Source of the DNA: Mongoliibacter sp.
GTDB taxonomy: Bacteria > Bacteroidota > Bacteroidia > Cytophagales > Cyclobacteriaceae
NCBI RefSeq assembly: GCF_007692705.1
Contig: NZ_REBN01000270.1
Location: 1 to 46,328 of the forward strand
Length of the DNA: 46,328 bases
Direction: 5' to 3'
Numbering within the stretch: the stretch's first letter is position 1; the number at the start of each line of letters is the position of its first letter. Under the pieces are notes generated by a model. It saw only the letters and a program-made list of their open reading frames with translations. It was not told the DNA's origin and ran no database searches. Made by a program: the position numbers and the translations under genes. Below are positions 10,401 through 18,050 of this stretch, piece by piece.

Positions 10401-10734
10401 GGACAGTACCAGTTCGGGTCAACACCGGAATAAGCTGGTAGAATATGAAGAAATAGTCGACGAGGTGCATTCAGGTGTCAAGAGGACTTTTGGCCAATCG
10501 GAATCAAAATTCCATGCCATGCACGGTGCTGTTGCCCAATCCATCCAATCCATCAAAACAAAGGGGATCTACAATCCTGCGAAGGTGAGTCTGCAAAAAT
10601 CAAACTTCTCGGTGGTGAATGCCGCTGACCTCACAGAAACTGTATCCAATGTGGGATATATGCAGGCAGTACAGCTGACAAAAGGAAAAGAAAAGCAACT
10701 ACAGATTTTGAAAAAGGACCTTATAAATATTTAA
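4465..10734 (+). CDS. Giant beta-repeat protein with DUF6603-like C-terminal domain
   Basis: This 2089-residue protein opens the large operon. Residues 1-140 are helical and rich in Glu, Gln and Lys (probable coiled coil). From about 179 to 1256 there are about 17 units of some 68 residues, each marked by a G-x-(hydrophobic)-x-(hydrophobic)-P-x-(F/L/I) turn between amphipathic strands. From about 1479 to 1845 comes a Gly- and hydrophobic-rich region with Y-A-G-A-L-E-L-S-F, G-F-G-F-F-L-S-G-L-G-G-I-L-G-I-H-R and S-V-G-G-F-H-P blocks, which I recognise as resembling DUF6603 proteins of bacteria and fungi. The last 240 residues look linker-like. There is no signal peptide, lipobox or obvious enzyme motif. 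An elongated scaffold or structural role is plausible but unproven. Only 3 bp separate it from the next gene. Confidence 0.75.
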   Translation: MPSNNFKFPIEDLLSSGGLQQLLDKIENNSSTAQETYHLVIDKFQHATESLPFEIPVEVSEIQEAGIAKIRIVIQNGQEGLQFRMAEVLAAIENIEIKIQKAQAELEDFLISAEALLLGLKSDIEEEAKKIPFRIERTAEGEFNITQTQAISESLLGISFTLQNSSLTFSSTSVNAFNIEARAEVPQLDQAIQATLNKSGDVYTISSDALPTAKLMVFDVEVKVFNLIIQNGIPQAGTAFSGDLTFPFLESNGDTLEWSVLFNPDSSILFRANNQEDKPFHSGPVRFFFEKFEILVPETHTEAQNLLDANAWIEIDGLTSSGDPANRTAVALTFNGSIYTFQQTGAPAPLPSPIGDLSIQQVYFEIQTDGNINQTAIRGNLMLRGNTGGNGIFWEFNQLGDDYDLEIPNNPSQVSNQQFDEITLTAPNFKMEIREKELTGIGGTGSLIVPGIDTALDVGFLYQNSGSEKYMSIGLQAAVGRRGFFDFEISLAKLIIKIYDDRSFEGEIEGKLWLPIFSEGNGVDFEGEIENDDFSISIASGGKWVLGDFEIQPISLSLVVASQKIQNFAGTVQFKLPDTMQTSTLNVSYLIHPSGPDEGKYQIRAVGSSIPALDNNGFRINFDQIILEINEGITTPDLDITGTVEIPAIEMQGSIRYRFVLENDGKAYKLEKTADPAILNYGPFTLTMGSFLYEVQDSEFYQSNGTGSIFLPGLDNPFDFALAVDDSGVSRTFTIAAGNLSPQAYNGFQVTFSEIRFFRNMGTEDTEFSAKGKLALPVFENDLNFDMKLDESENTDFRLEVDSGEADLLKIEGFELSDFQFTIHVINDEVQNSTGTAKLKWPELGDGSNTIATSFEYSKTGNDKKFEFSLNQDITQEQFDFTIFQLALEELSLELLNDDFEKGELKGKTQLPEFDGNELNFHAEIDQADKNYSIAINSTIDQLFTFEPLVLKDIVLTCNVVKGAGEDYTVSASGAAKFKILGAESEDFSSIAISYEGADEKFKFNYIGDQTIDFNFLKLKLQEVGFGLKKDKLEELTIKGGLVFDQLDAPNNELKVDFAFSDSEAGGSSYVIQLNNGAEDETELKLDELSLFFQTFSLSILNGDVQSASGQVAFSHPAIKKYDDDTPAKISLGLTYQSSTKKYTFSLGSSPAGEASGFKIGEFGLSFQKLEFSIENGAFQFPFEFEGELGLPGFENTQGEQQPIGVLIKIEDEGKFELQLKNPGNAGEINLGNIKIVIKELTVKNQATFEIELKGDLTIEGLEGIESTPPKIGVTLGLSDAGDFLVKAEASNAVKLLDIPSVVGIYLRMIQLKRKDEKWDFALGGIIKNHIVIPGLDSVIPNELDIKRLEIGSQFDLNMDVRWPSGLSVSIGGEQTELRIPINGKLGEGVSIDAINLTLLMNAGENSKMSMSFSGATVMLGPLSATVEGLGLEVEFHAKDPNENPYTIKGIDFGVVDIEISFKPPTGLGVSLDTPVFTGGGYLFFDRPKGQYAGALELSFKGMFTLTAIGVINSKMPDGKPGTSVLVIISVQFSPGIALGFGFFLSGLGGILGIHRTMQENKLRDGVRDGSIDNILFPTNIIPNIAKIINDITGFFPIKRDQFLIGPMARISWGVPTLLKIDIGLIIEFANPVRFAILGAIRLNLPDEKIPLVRIQVLFLGIIDFEKKMLSFDASLFDSKILTFGLEGDMALRLSWGAQKDFVLSVGGFHPVFVVPAYLNIPSMKRLTLNILTGNPRLTLTAYMAVTTNTVQFGAQIDFLFKVSKFKVVGEFGIDALFQFSPFRFMASARARLAIMAGSTTLLSISLSFELEGPSPWKAKGTASFKILFITIKVKFNVEWGDKKNTTLPDIAVLPELRKALNEKQNWRAIPMAAKGGGVRLKDPHDLDSLILTPSGVIEVNQKIVPLDVTIQKFGHFNPADFDNFKIVKVRIGEGGTDANTTPLKDDFAPSNYIKASDEDKLLMPSFEQQQSGIIIASKDSTSSGQHRNKLVEYEEIVDEVHSGVKRTFGQSESKFHAMHGAVAQSIQSIKTKGIYNPAKVSLQKSNFSVVNAADLTETVSNVGYMQAVQLTKGKEKQLQILKKDLINI
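4999..8260 (+). repeat. In-frame array of about 17 degenerate ~68-residue beta repeats
   Basis: The turn motif begins near residues 179, 242, 310, 379, 443, 510, 571, 642, 705, 772, 835, 907, 975, 1040, 1111, 1187 and 1256, a spacing of 61-76 residues. Examples are GTGSLIVPG, GKLWLPIF, GTVEIPAI, GTGSIFLPG, GKLALPVF, GKTQLPEF and GELGLPGF. The repeats are clear at protein level but too diverged to be seen as DNA repeats, so the array is old. A few units, such as those near 310, 975 and 1040, lack the proline. Confidence 0.6.
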
Positions 10735-10737
10735 GCT

Positions 10738-13700
10738 ATGCCAATTGATAACAGTCCAGCAGAATTCTCTTTTTTACCTTGGTTGAGGTATGGTCTGGGA
10801 AATGAAATCACAGAAGAAGACACCCTGGGAGTAGAACCATCTTCCGGCGCTGTAATGGACAGGCCTGAGGTATCGGTCTCCTTCGAAGTGGAAGCATCAA
10901 AGGATGGAGCCAAAGGGGCATCAAGCTCTGAGAATGTGATTTCCAAAACTGTAAAAATACAAGGTCCTGGTGATGTACTGGGGATTGATCCCAAGATGGT
11001 AATCAGGACACATCCAAAGCAGGGGGTGGATAATTTTGAAATCGAAAATCTTGCTTATGTGGAATTCTATGAAGAGGATCTTCCTTGGAGATTTACACCA
11101 GCCAAACCAAAGAACAATAAATTAAGGCCATGGATGTCCTTGATTTTGCTCAAAAAAGATGAGTTCGAAATTATTTCGAGTGGGAGTGCGCAAATTCCTT
11201 TTTTAAGGATCAATTCAGAAGTTAATCTAGAGAACATATTCGGAAATGAAAGAGATACCTGGGCATTTGCCCATGTGCACCTGTTCGAAAAACTTAATAG
11301 CTCAAACCCCTCATCGGCACAACTACAGGCTGAACTTCAAAAATCTCCTGATTCGGCCATATCCAGGATCATCTCTCCTAGGAGATTGGAGCAAAATACA
11401 GAATATCAAGGATTCCTTATTCCCACTTTTGAAACCGGAAGATTGGCTGGTCTGCAGCAAAATACTTCCGACACACCTGCACAACAAAATTCATGGAACA
11501 GTGCCGCTTTCAATGCTTCTCATCCCCGTGAATACCCCTTTTATTTCAATTGGAGCTTCAAAACAGGTGTAGAGGGAACTTTTGAAAGTCTTGTGAGCAA
11601 ACTAGAAGTTGTAGAAAGTGGAGACATAGAACCGGTGAGAGAGGCTGACATTACAAACTTGGGCTATGATATAGAAGTAGATGAAAAATTTGCCCGCATA
11701 CAAATTGAAGGTGCATTGAAAACCCCGGGATTTCAAATCGATTCCTGGCCCAGCGGTGGCAATGCAGCAGAGCGATCGGCTCTTTTAAACAAGGTTCAAA
11801 AAATCATTAACCTTAATGAAGAGCTTCAAGATGATGAAAATGAAACACTCTTGGGTGAATCCAATAAATCATTCTTTTATACCCAGGACTTTGTAGAAGA
11901 CCCTATTGTTACCCCTCCACTTTATGGGAAGTGGCATGCGCTAAAAAACAAAGCCGAAAAACCTATGAATGATTGGGTGGACGAAATCAATTTACACCCC
12001 AGTTATAGGGCAGTTGCAGGTCTTGGTACCCGCACGGTAATGAAGCATCAGGAATATTTTATGGAGCTGGCTTGGGAGCAAATTGGTCAAATCAACGAGG
12101 CCAATCAAAAAATCATTGAGAATGATTTGATGAGAAATACAGCCAAATCCCTTTACAGGAAAAACATCAATAAGATGTCTGAGATGTCTTTGCTATCTAT
12201 GACTGCCAATGCCATGAAGCAGTTCAAGGTAGAAACTGCTGCTACGTTCTCGGCTGCCCAAAGCATAAAAAATTCCAAAATTCCTAACAGCCTCAGCAGC
12301 GGCAATTTTATTAAGGTTGCCAATAACTTTACGCCGACAGCGATGATGTCTTCAAATGGAGTGGATGGAGCACATGCTGTCTTGAACAACGTGACTTTAC
12401 AAAGGTCCAACATTTCAGAAAATTTTGAGGCTTTGACACCTATCACTCCAGCGCCTGTAAAGAAAGAACCATCTATAGCGGTTTCTTCAGAAGCAGTCTA
12501 TTCCTCCATGCAATTTATCTTGGCTAATCAGCCCCAATCAGAGATTGAACAGATCGCTGAAAAAATTAAAACGCATATTAATGATTCATCGGATGAACCT
12601 ACCCTCTCAGGGATCAAAAGTATGCTTTTGACTGAGTTCGGTAGTGATCCTGATGCACGGACAACAAAAATCATCAATGGCATTAGAGATGTGGAAATAC
12701 TTCTCGAAGACAAGCAAGATTCCATGCTTTTCAGATTCATGACCTTTGGAGAAAATACACCAGCCCCTCCCAAAATTATTGCTGAAATCACTATCAATAA
12801 AAATGACTTCAGGGATTTTGTAAGCAATACCTACAATGAGGCAGAGTTTTCCAATATCAGGTTCATATCCGAGACTGTGAATGAAGGCACAGAAGTGAAA
12901 TTTTTCAGTAAATTCTTTGTTGCCTTGGAACAGCAATCATTTGTCAATTCTTTTCAAAGCAAACTTATCAGTGATATCCGCTTCCAACAGGCTGTTTTTA
13001 AGCCCGTAGTTTTGCCTTCACTCCAAATAAATGATTTCAGCGCTAAACTTAGAACCAGGCTTTTGCCTCATCAAAACTATTTAAGACGTCTGGGTAATCA
13101 AATCAAAGGAAAGAACATCAATCTTGAAAAGCCTATTATGGCTTACCCGAGATTCCCAATTCCTGTCTACAATTATCTGGAAGAGATTTCACCTGATTAT
13201 ATTGTTCCAAACATAAGCGAAGTACCAAAAGACTCTATCTTGTTGATGGAGGTAAACAGTAAATTCATAGAATCTTACCTCATGGGAATGAACCATGAAA
13301 TGTCCAGAGAACTACTTTGGAGGGAATTCCCTACTGACATGCGTGGCAGTTATTTCAGGCACTTTTGGGAGTATGACAACAGCCCCTTCGCCATAGTAGA
13401 TGAAGACCTTCCTGCCGAAGAGTTCATGGAGAAACTCAAAACGTTTCAGGATACTCATGCAGATGTAGAGGAGCTACATAAGTGGAAAAATGCCGGAACC
13501 GGTGGATCCCTCAAAAGTCTGGGGGAAAATGGACGTAGCGGTATGGGCGTGATGCTGATGGTCAAAGGGGACCTTTTCAAAAAGTACCCCAATACGCTTG
13601 TCTATGCCCAAAAAGGAAACAGGGTAGGCAGTCAAATTCAACTTAGCCCATACAATTCCGACAATGCTTCATGGCCTGTCATCAAAGGCCATATGGAACC

Positions 13701-14040
13701 GGATATTTACTTTTTCGGCTTCGAGCTCACTGTAGATCAAGTCAAAGATGGCAACGGATACTTCTTTGTATTCAGGGAAATACCAGGACAGATAAGCTTT
13801 GGCCTGGATGCTTTCTCATACCCTGCCCCTTCACTCAATACCTGGAATGATATGAATTGGGGACATATGGGAGCCTCTCCCAAACATGTGAAGATTTATC
13901 AAAACCCAAAGAATCTTTCAGGTGGAACACCTGCAAATGAACCAATCTGGAATAATGATTCCAATGCTGCGGACATTGCTTCCATTTTATATCAGTCTCC
14001 AATTCTTTTTGCTAAACATGCCAGCAACCTTTTAACCTAA
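10738..14040 (+). CDS. Uncharacterised 1100-residue protein of the DUF6603 operon
   Basis: I have no functional name for this protein, but parts of it look like a conserved hypothetical family I recall from several bacterial phyla. The N-terminus (F-S-F-L-P-W-L-R-Y-G-L-G, residues about 10-21) leads into a G-P-G-D-V-L-G-I-D block (about 76-84) and P-W-R-F-T-P-A then R-P-W-M-S-L (about 116-136). The middle, about 400-720, is largely helical. The C-terminal part has a Y-P-N-T-L-V-Y-A-Q block (about 956-964), a P-D-I-Y-F-F-G-F-E-L-T block (about 985-995) and F-R-E-I-P-G-Q-I-S-F-G-L-D (about 1011-1023). No signal peptide or transmembrane segment is visible. The 3-bp and 6-bp gaps on its two sides imply obligate co-expression with its neighbours. 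Confidence 0.7.
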   Translation: MPIDNSPAEFSFLPWLRYGLGNEITEEDTLGVEPSSGAVMDRPEVSVSFEVEASKDGAKGASSSENVISKTVKIQGPGDVLGIDPKMVIRTHPKQGVDNFEIENLAYVEFYEEDLPWRFTPAKPKNNKLRPWMSLILLKKDEFEIISSGSAQIPFLRINSEVNLENIFGNERDTWAFAHVHLFEKLNSSNPSSAQLQAELQKSPDSAISRIISPRRLEQNTEYQGFLIPTFETGRLAGLQQNTSDTPAQQNSWNSAAFNASHPREYPFYFNWSFKTGVEGTFESLVSKLEVVESGDIEPVREADITNLGYDIEVDEKFARIQIEGALKTPGFQIDSWPSGGNAAERSALLNKVQKIINLNEELQDDENETLLGESNKSFFYTQDFVEDPIVTPPLYGKWHALKNKAEKPMNDWVDEINLHPSYRAVAGLGTRTVMKHQEYFMELAWEQIGQINEANQKIIENDLMRNTAKSLYRKNINKMSEMSLLSMTANAMKQFKVETAATFSAAQSIKNSKIPNSLSSGNFIKVANNFTPTAMMSSNGVDGAHAVLNNVTLQRSNISENFEALTPITPAPVKKEPSIAVSSEAVYSSMQFILANQPQSEIEQIAEKIKTHINDSSDEPTLSGIKSMLLTEFGSDPDARTTKIINGIRDVEILLEDKQDSMLFRFMTFGENTPAPPKIIAEITINKNDFRDFVSNTYNEAEFSNIRFISETVNEGTEVKFFSKFFVALEQQSFVNSFQSKLISDIRFQQAVFKPVVLPSLQINDFSAKLRTRLLPHQNYLRRLGNQIKGKNINLEKPIMAYPRFPIPVYNYLEEISPDYIVPNISEVPKDSILLMEVNSKFIESYLMGMNHEMSRELLWREFPTDMRGSYFRHFWEYDNSPFAIVDEDLPAEEFMEKLKTFQDTHADVEELHKWKNAGTGGSLKSLGENGRSGMGVMLMVKGDLFKKYPNTLVYAQKGNRVGSQIQLSPYNSDNASWPVIKGHMEPDIYFFGFELTVDQVKDGNGYFFVFREIPGQISFGLDAFSYPAPSLNTWNDMNWGHMGASPKHVKIYQNPKNLSGGTPANEPIWNNDSNAADIASILYQSPILFAKHASNLLT

Positions 14041-14046
14041 TGAATC

Positions 14047-17000
14047 ATGAGCACTAAAAAACATATTCTATCCAATCAAGTAGACCTTGGGTTTCATGAC
14101 ATCAAAGCATCCCTAGCTCAGAGAAGTGATGCTTTCCCGGTTATGTTGTTACCTATAAGGCTGGAAACCAGATTCGTGAAAAATACCCGAGTTACTGCTG
14201 TAAGGGAAGACGTGAACCATGAAATACTTTTAGATTACTTTCATGAGGTAAGAAAACTTATTCATCTGATAGAGTTATACAAGATCAGTCAATCTACCGC
14301 TAACCAAGGACAACTCAACAGTCAATTTAATAACATCCTGAAACCGCTTGGTCAATTACCCGGAATGATCAATAATATCAGTAACCTGGAAAAGGCCGAT
14401 ACCTTATTGTTGACAAAGGCAACAAAGGAGCTCACAAAAGCATTTTCTAATGCAAAGCTCTCTGCCGGATCAAAAAATCAGCTCGATCGGATTTTTAAAG
14501 AACTGGATAAGTCCCTAGCCCAAGTCGCTGCCAAAAAGAATACTAAACAAGCTTCATCAGAACTATACTCAAAAACCCATCGACTTGCCGAATTAACGCA
14601 GTCCATTTATGTAGACCAAAGTGTGACGAGTCTTGAATTGGATAAGGTCATACAGGAAATTGACCAAATATTGGAAGAGATTCCTAAAATGATCAATAAA
14701 GGTGAAATAGAGACAGATCCAGATAAAATCAAAAAAATCTCTTCAAAAATCAGCTATATCAAAAGAATTCACAAGCATAGCCCAATTACCTTACAAACTT
14801 ACCGGACGGGATATCCCGGCAGGATTGATTTGGCGCAAAAAGAGGAAGCTTTCAGGAAATCAATCCATGTACTGAAGTCAAAAATTGATGTAGAATATGT
14901 ACCCTATATGAACTTGGTGACCGCCCTTCGTACCCAAAGGGTAATGGAAATCATTTACCAACTGGAGGTCGGGTATTTTAACCTAAAAACAGAAAATAGT
15001 CAAAAATTTAAAGATATTAAAGGATGGAATAAGTCTCAAACAAGCATTAATAAACATGTGAAATCAATACTTGATGACCTCAACCATCCATTAGAAGGTA
15101 CCGAAGTGGAAATGAAGCGCTTTAAGGTTGCACACCAAAGGTATTCAAGAGAGATTCAGACTTTTAACAGCATTGGAGAACAATTGCTTAAAGAAGCCAA
15201 CAAACCCGTACCAAAACCAGCTCCTCCAAAGGAAAAACCTAAAGTACCTGAAAGACCCGTTATCACATTTCCTGACAGGAGGATTCCGACCATTCCTACT
15301 CCTGTACCTTTGCCAAGGCCTACCATTCCGCAACCTATCCCGCGTCCTATTGGAAGGGTGCCTTTGACACAAACGTCCGTGCTCAATGCAATCAAACCCA
15401 CAATCCAAACCACTACTTCGCCCAGCAAGGCATCTCCCATCAAAACTGAAACCGTTGCTAGGGCTATACCCACACCTGTCCCTATAAACAGCAGAATACT
15501 TGTGCCTGAAGAAATGGTAATGCGGGAAAAAGTGAGCTTAGGTACCAACAATCAATTTATAGCTGAATTTCTTGCTCTAAAAAGTCAATTGGAAATCCTT
15601 CCCAGCTTGGGTGTTAGCAGTAAGTCTATCAGAGATGGTGCAAAAAACACATATTCCAATGAACATGATTTACGTCAATTAACCGCCAGTTTAAAAACAA
15701 GGCTTCAACAGAAATCAGAAGTTGTAAACTGGATGTTAGGAAAAGTTAGAAATCTGGAAAAGACCATTCGTGTCCGTGCCGGAAATACAGGCATCCTTCC
15801 TCAAAAAACTTTGGATTCTTTGCGAGGAGCTTTTGAAACCTTACGGTCGAAATATCAAAAGGCTGTGGTCAATCTTCCGGAAAACAATGAAAATGTAGCA
15901 GTTGAGGAAACGCTAACGCTTTTACAGACAATTGACCTCAGTATACAAAATCAGTATACAGACCAAAAAAACAACAGGACTTCATTTGCAAAAGATTATA
16001 TCAATCAAATCCGCTATTTGGTAGAATCCGAAGTTTCTTACGAGCTCTGGATAAGGTTTTTCCCTGATGATATTGCGGTAGATGACCATGATGAAAGGCT
16101 GACTGAAGAAGAAATAGAGCAGGGTAAAAATTATTTTAGAAATGCCTATAAAGAGACAGAGGATGTTGAAGCTTCAAGGTTAGCCGCTTGGAGGGCCTTG
16201 GCGGCAAGTGTAGGTGTTAGAAGGGCAGCCTACATCATTCAATCCCTTCAACCATCCAATTTTAATGTTCCGGATTCCATTACAAATCCGCTTACGCCAT
16301 TTCTTGAAATATTCCACAGACAATTCAAGCTTTTTTTGAGTGACTTCAGGTATTTCTTATCCGTCAGTCCCTCTGAGCTCGCAGAGCTTTCGGCCTGGGT
16401 TAATAGAATTGGAAGCTCATTGGGACGGTTTACCCCTTCATTGGAAACAAAACCATCCTTACTTGAAAGTATTGATATTTTCACAAAGCTAAATAGACAA
16501 CTGATGCAAACCCAAACCGAGTGGAGATCGGTAAGTCCTCAATTGGTTGCACGAATCAGGGTCTTGATAGAAACGGTTCAAAACAGGCTTAGAACTTTTT
16601 CGCAGTATAAAACAGCCAATGCCGCTGCACTGGACAAACCTTTTGAAAGGGATTTTAACTACAAAAATGTTGAAAAGAAAAGCCAATCATGGGACAGGGC
16701 TGGAATCTGTTCGACCATGCCAGACAGAATGATTGTAGGATTGAAAAATGGTGATGTCTATGAATACCTGAAGGTTGGAAACAAAATCCCGGAAAACATT
16801 CAATTGAGTTTAGACCCTTCAGATGAAAGCGAGGAGAATTTTTCGCAGGATAATCTGGGCTCTTTAAAGGTTCCTGAAAAGCTCAAGTGGATGTTCGATT
16901 TTGATGAAGCGATCAAAATTGGTATGGGAATGAAAATCAATATTGATGAACAATTTTACCTAGAGGGCTTTGATCGTGTAATTGCGACTGGAGTGAAAGA

Positions 17001-18006
17001 CGAAAGCCCAGCAGCTGGACAAAAGAGGATAGATGAACTCTTTGAAAACCACCATTACACTGATGGCGGTCTTGAACTTTTGGAAGTCGACACACCGACC
17101 AATAATGCAGAAGGAGAGAAATCGCCCTATTCGGAATTGGATGATGATATTGATTATGCATTTGAAGCAATGGTCAAAGAAAAAAACAGTGCTGAAATTG
17201 AAAAACCTTATATCAGTTCCAATGAACTTGAAATAGCTGATGGTCAATATTTTAAAGAAGCGCTTGGGTTGAATAAAGAATTTGCTATCCATATACCCAG
17301 GGCTTTAAAAAAGGATATTTCTGAAGGAAAAGCCATGAACAGGGCACTTTACAATGCCTCCATCAAGTACTTCATGAAGACTATGGCCAGAAACTGGTTC
17401 AATCATAATGATGAGGTTAGAACCCTTGAATTTTTACAAAACTATTTATCCGCAGTGGGGTGTATTCCAAGTTTCAGAATCGGTCCCCAGCCCTACGGTA
17501 TTTTACCTATTTCAGTTTATGACAATTTTATAACCGGGCCAGCAGCTGCTCATAAGAGCTCATTTGAAAGTTACTTGAGGTCACTTTCTAAATTGACCAA
17601 TATTATCCGTGGGGATTTTGAAAAGGCCATGTCAGACTCTAAAAAGGTCAGGGACATCAATGACCCCAAATATTCCCATGATCCTCAAAAGTATTTCCTG
17701 GAAATACTTGGATTGGAACCAAGCACCAAAGACTACCTGTATAGGCATGGCACCAATTTGATGGGCAGGGTAAATGAGCCTGACGAATTGGATGAATCAG
17801 TAATCAGCGTTAATTGGGACAGAAATCCTCAAAAATACTCGCCTGTATCAGTCAATAACCTGATCTATGAATTCCTTGATGCCCTTGGCCATAAGACCCA
17901 GCATTCCCAATTGGCAAATATTAGAGGCTCCAGGGTATACAAAGCCCGGTACAATTATGCCAATCATATTTTGGGTCCGAAAGTCCAGTTGGGAAAGGGC
18001 CTTTAG
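14047..18006 (+). CDS. Uncharacterised large protein, N-terminal part (zero-frame product, 1319 aa)
   Basis: This ORF has a short L-L-P-I-R-L-E-T-R-F block at about residues 34-43. A long helical, Gln- and Lys-rich stretch follows to about 380, then a proline-rich hinge at about 384-440. After a second helical stretch comes an E-L-W-I-R-F-F-P-D-D-I block near 665 and an I-G-P-Q-P-Y-G-I-L-P block near 1146. These blocks match a conserved hypothetical family I remember only as single long chains. The reading frame ends in G-K-G-L-stop, while the -1 frame continues with sense that clearly belongs to the same protein. The 1319-residue product is therefore either a deliberate short form of a 2264-residue frameshift protein or half of a gene split by an indel or sequence error. 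It has no signal peptide. Confidence 0.7.
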   Translation: MSTKKHILSNQVDLGFHDIKASLAQRSDAFPVMLLPIRLETRFVKNTRVTAVREDVNHEILLDYFHEVRKLIHLIELYKISQSTANQGQLNSQFNNILKPLGQLPGMINNISNLEKADTLLLTKATKELTKAFSNAKLSAGSKNQLDRIFKELDKSLAQVAAKKNTKQASSELYSKTHRLAELTQSIYVDQSVTSLELDKVIQEIDQILEEIPKMINKGEIETDPDKIKKISSKISYIKRIHKHSPITLQTYRTGYPGRIDLAQKEEAFRKSIHVLKSKIDVEYVPYMNLVTALRTQRVMEIIYQLEVGYFNLKTENSQKFKDIKGWNKSQTSINKHVKSILDDLNHPLEGTEVEMKRFKVAHQRYSREIQTFNSIGEQLLKEANKPVPKPAPPKEKPKVPERPVITFPDRRIPTIPTPVPLPRPTIPQPIPRPIGRVPLTQTSVLNAIKPTIQTTTSPSKASPIKTETVARAIPTPVPINSRILVPEEMVMREKVSLGTNNQFIAEFLALKSQLEILPSLGVSSKSIRDGAKNTYSNEHDLRQLTASLKTRLQQKSEVVNWMLGKVRNLEKTIRVRAGNTGILPQKTLDSLRGAFETLRSKYQKAVVNLPENNENVAVEETLTLLQTIDLSIQNQYTDQKNNRTSFAKDYINQIRYLVESEVSYELWIRFFPDDIAVDDHDERLTEEEIEQGKNYFRNAYKETEDVEASRLAAWRALAASVGVRRAAYIIQSLQPSNFNVPDSITNPLTPFLEIFHRQFKLFLSDFRYFLSVSPSELAELSAWVNRIGSSLGRFTPSLETKPSLLESIDIFTKLNRQLMQTQTEWRSVSPQLVARIRVLIETVQNRLRTFSQYKTANAAALDKPFERDFNYKNVEKKSQSWDRAGICSTMPDRMIVGLKNGDVYEYLKVGNKIPENIQLSLDPSDESEENFSQDNLGSLKVPEKLKWMFDFDEAIKIGMGMKINIDEQFYLEGFDRVIATGVKDESPAAGQKRIDELFENHHYTDGGLELLEVDTPTNNAEGEKSPYSELDDDIDYAFEAMVKEKNSAEIEKPYISSNELEIADGQYFKEALGLNKEFAIHIPRALKKDISEGKAMNRALYNASIKYFMKTMARNWFNHNDEVRTLEFLQNYLSAVGCIPSFRIGPQPYGILPISVYDNFITGPAAAHKSSFESYLRSLSKLTNIIRGDFEKAMSDSKKVRDINDPKYSHDPQKYFLEILGLEPSTKDYLYRHGTNLMGRVNEPDELDESVISVNWDRNPQKYSPVSVNNLIYEFLDALGHKTQHSQLANIRGSRVYKARYNYANHILGPKVQLGKGL
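17991..17997 (+). promoter_or_regulatory. Candidate programmed -1 frameshift site, heptamer G GGA AAG
   Basis: In the zero frame the bases read G GGA AAG GGC CTT TAG, which fits the X XXY YYZ slippery pattern exactly, with AAG in the A site and the stop six bases later. The -1 frame is open from 17925 to 20840, so any shift must occur between 17925 and 18004, and this heptamer lies inside that span. GGGAAAG is the heptamer of the phage lambda G/GT frameshift. By eye I find no strong stimulatory stem downstream (only GCGG 18006-18009 with CCGC 18062-18065) and no upstream Shine-Dalgarno-like stimulator. Confidence 0.5.
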
Positions 18007-18050
18007 CGGCAATAGAAGGTGCAGAAGAAGGGTACAATTATATTTCATGG

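Noticed and set aside
12153-12936. Antisense open frames opposite the 1100-residue gene
   Set aside because: They have low-complexity hydrophobic content mirroring the plus-strand codons and no conserved motif.
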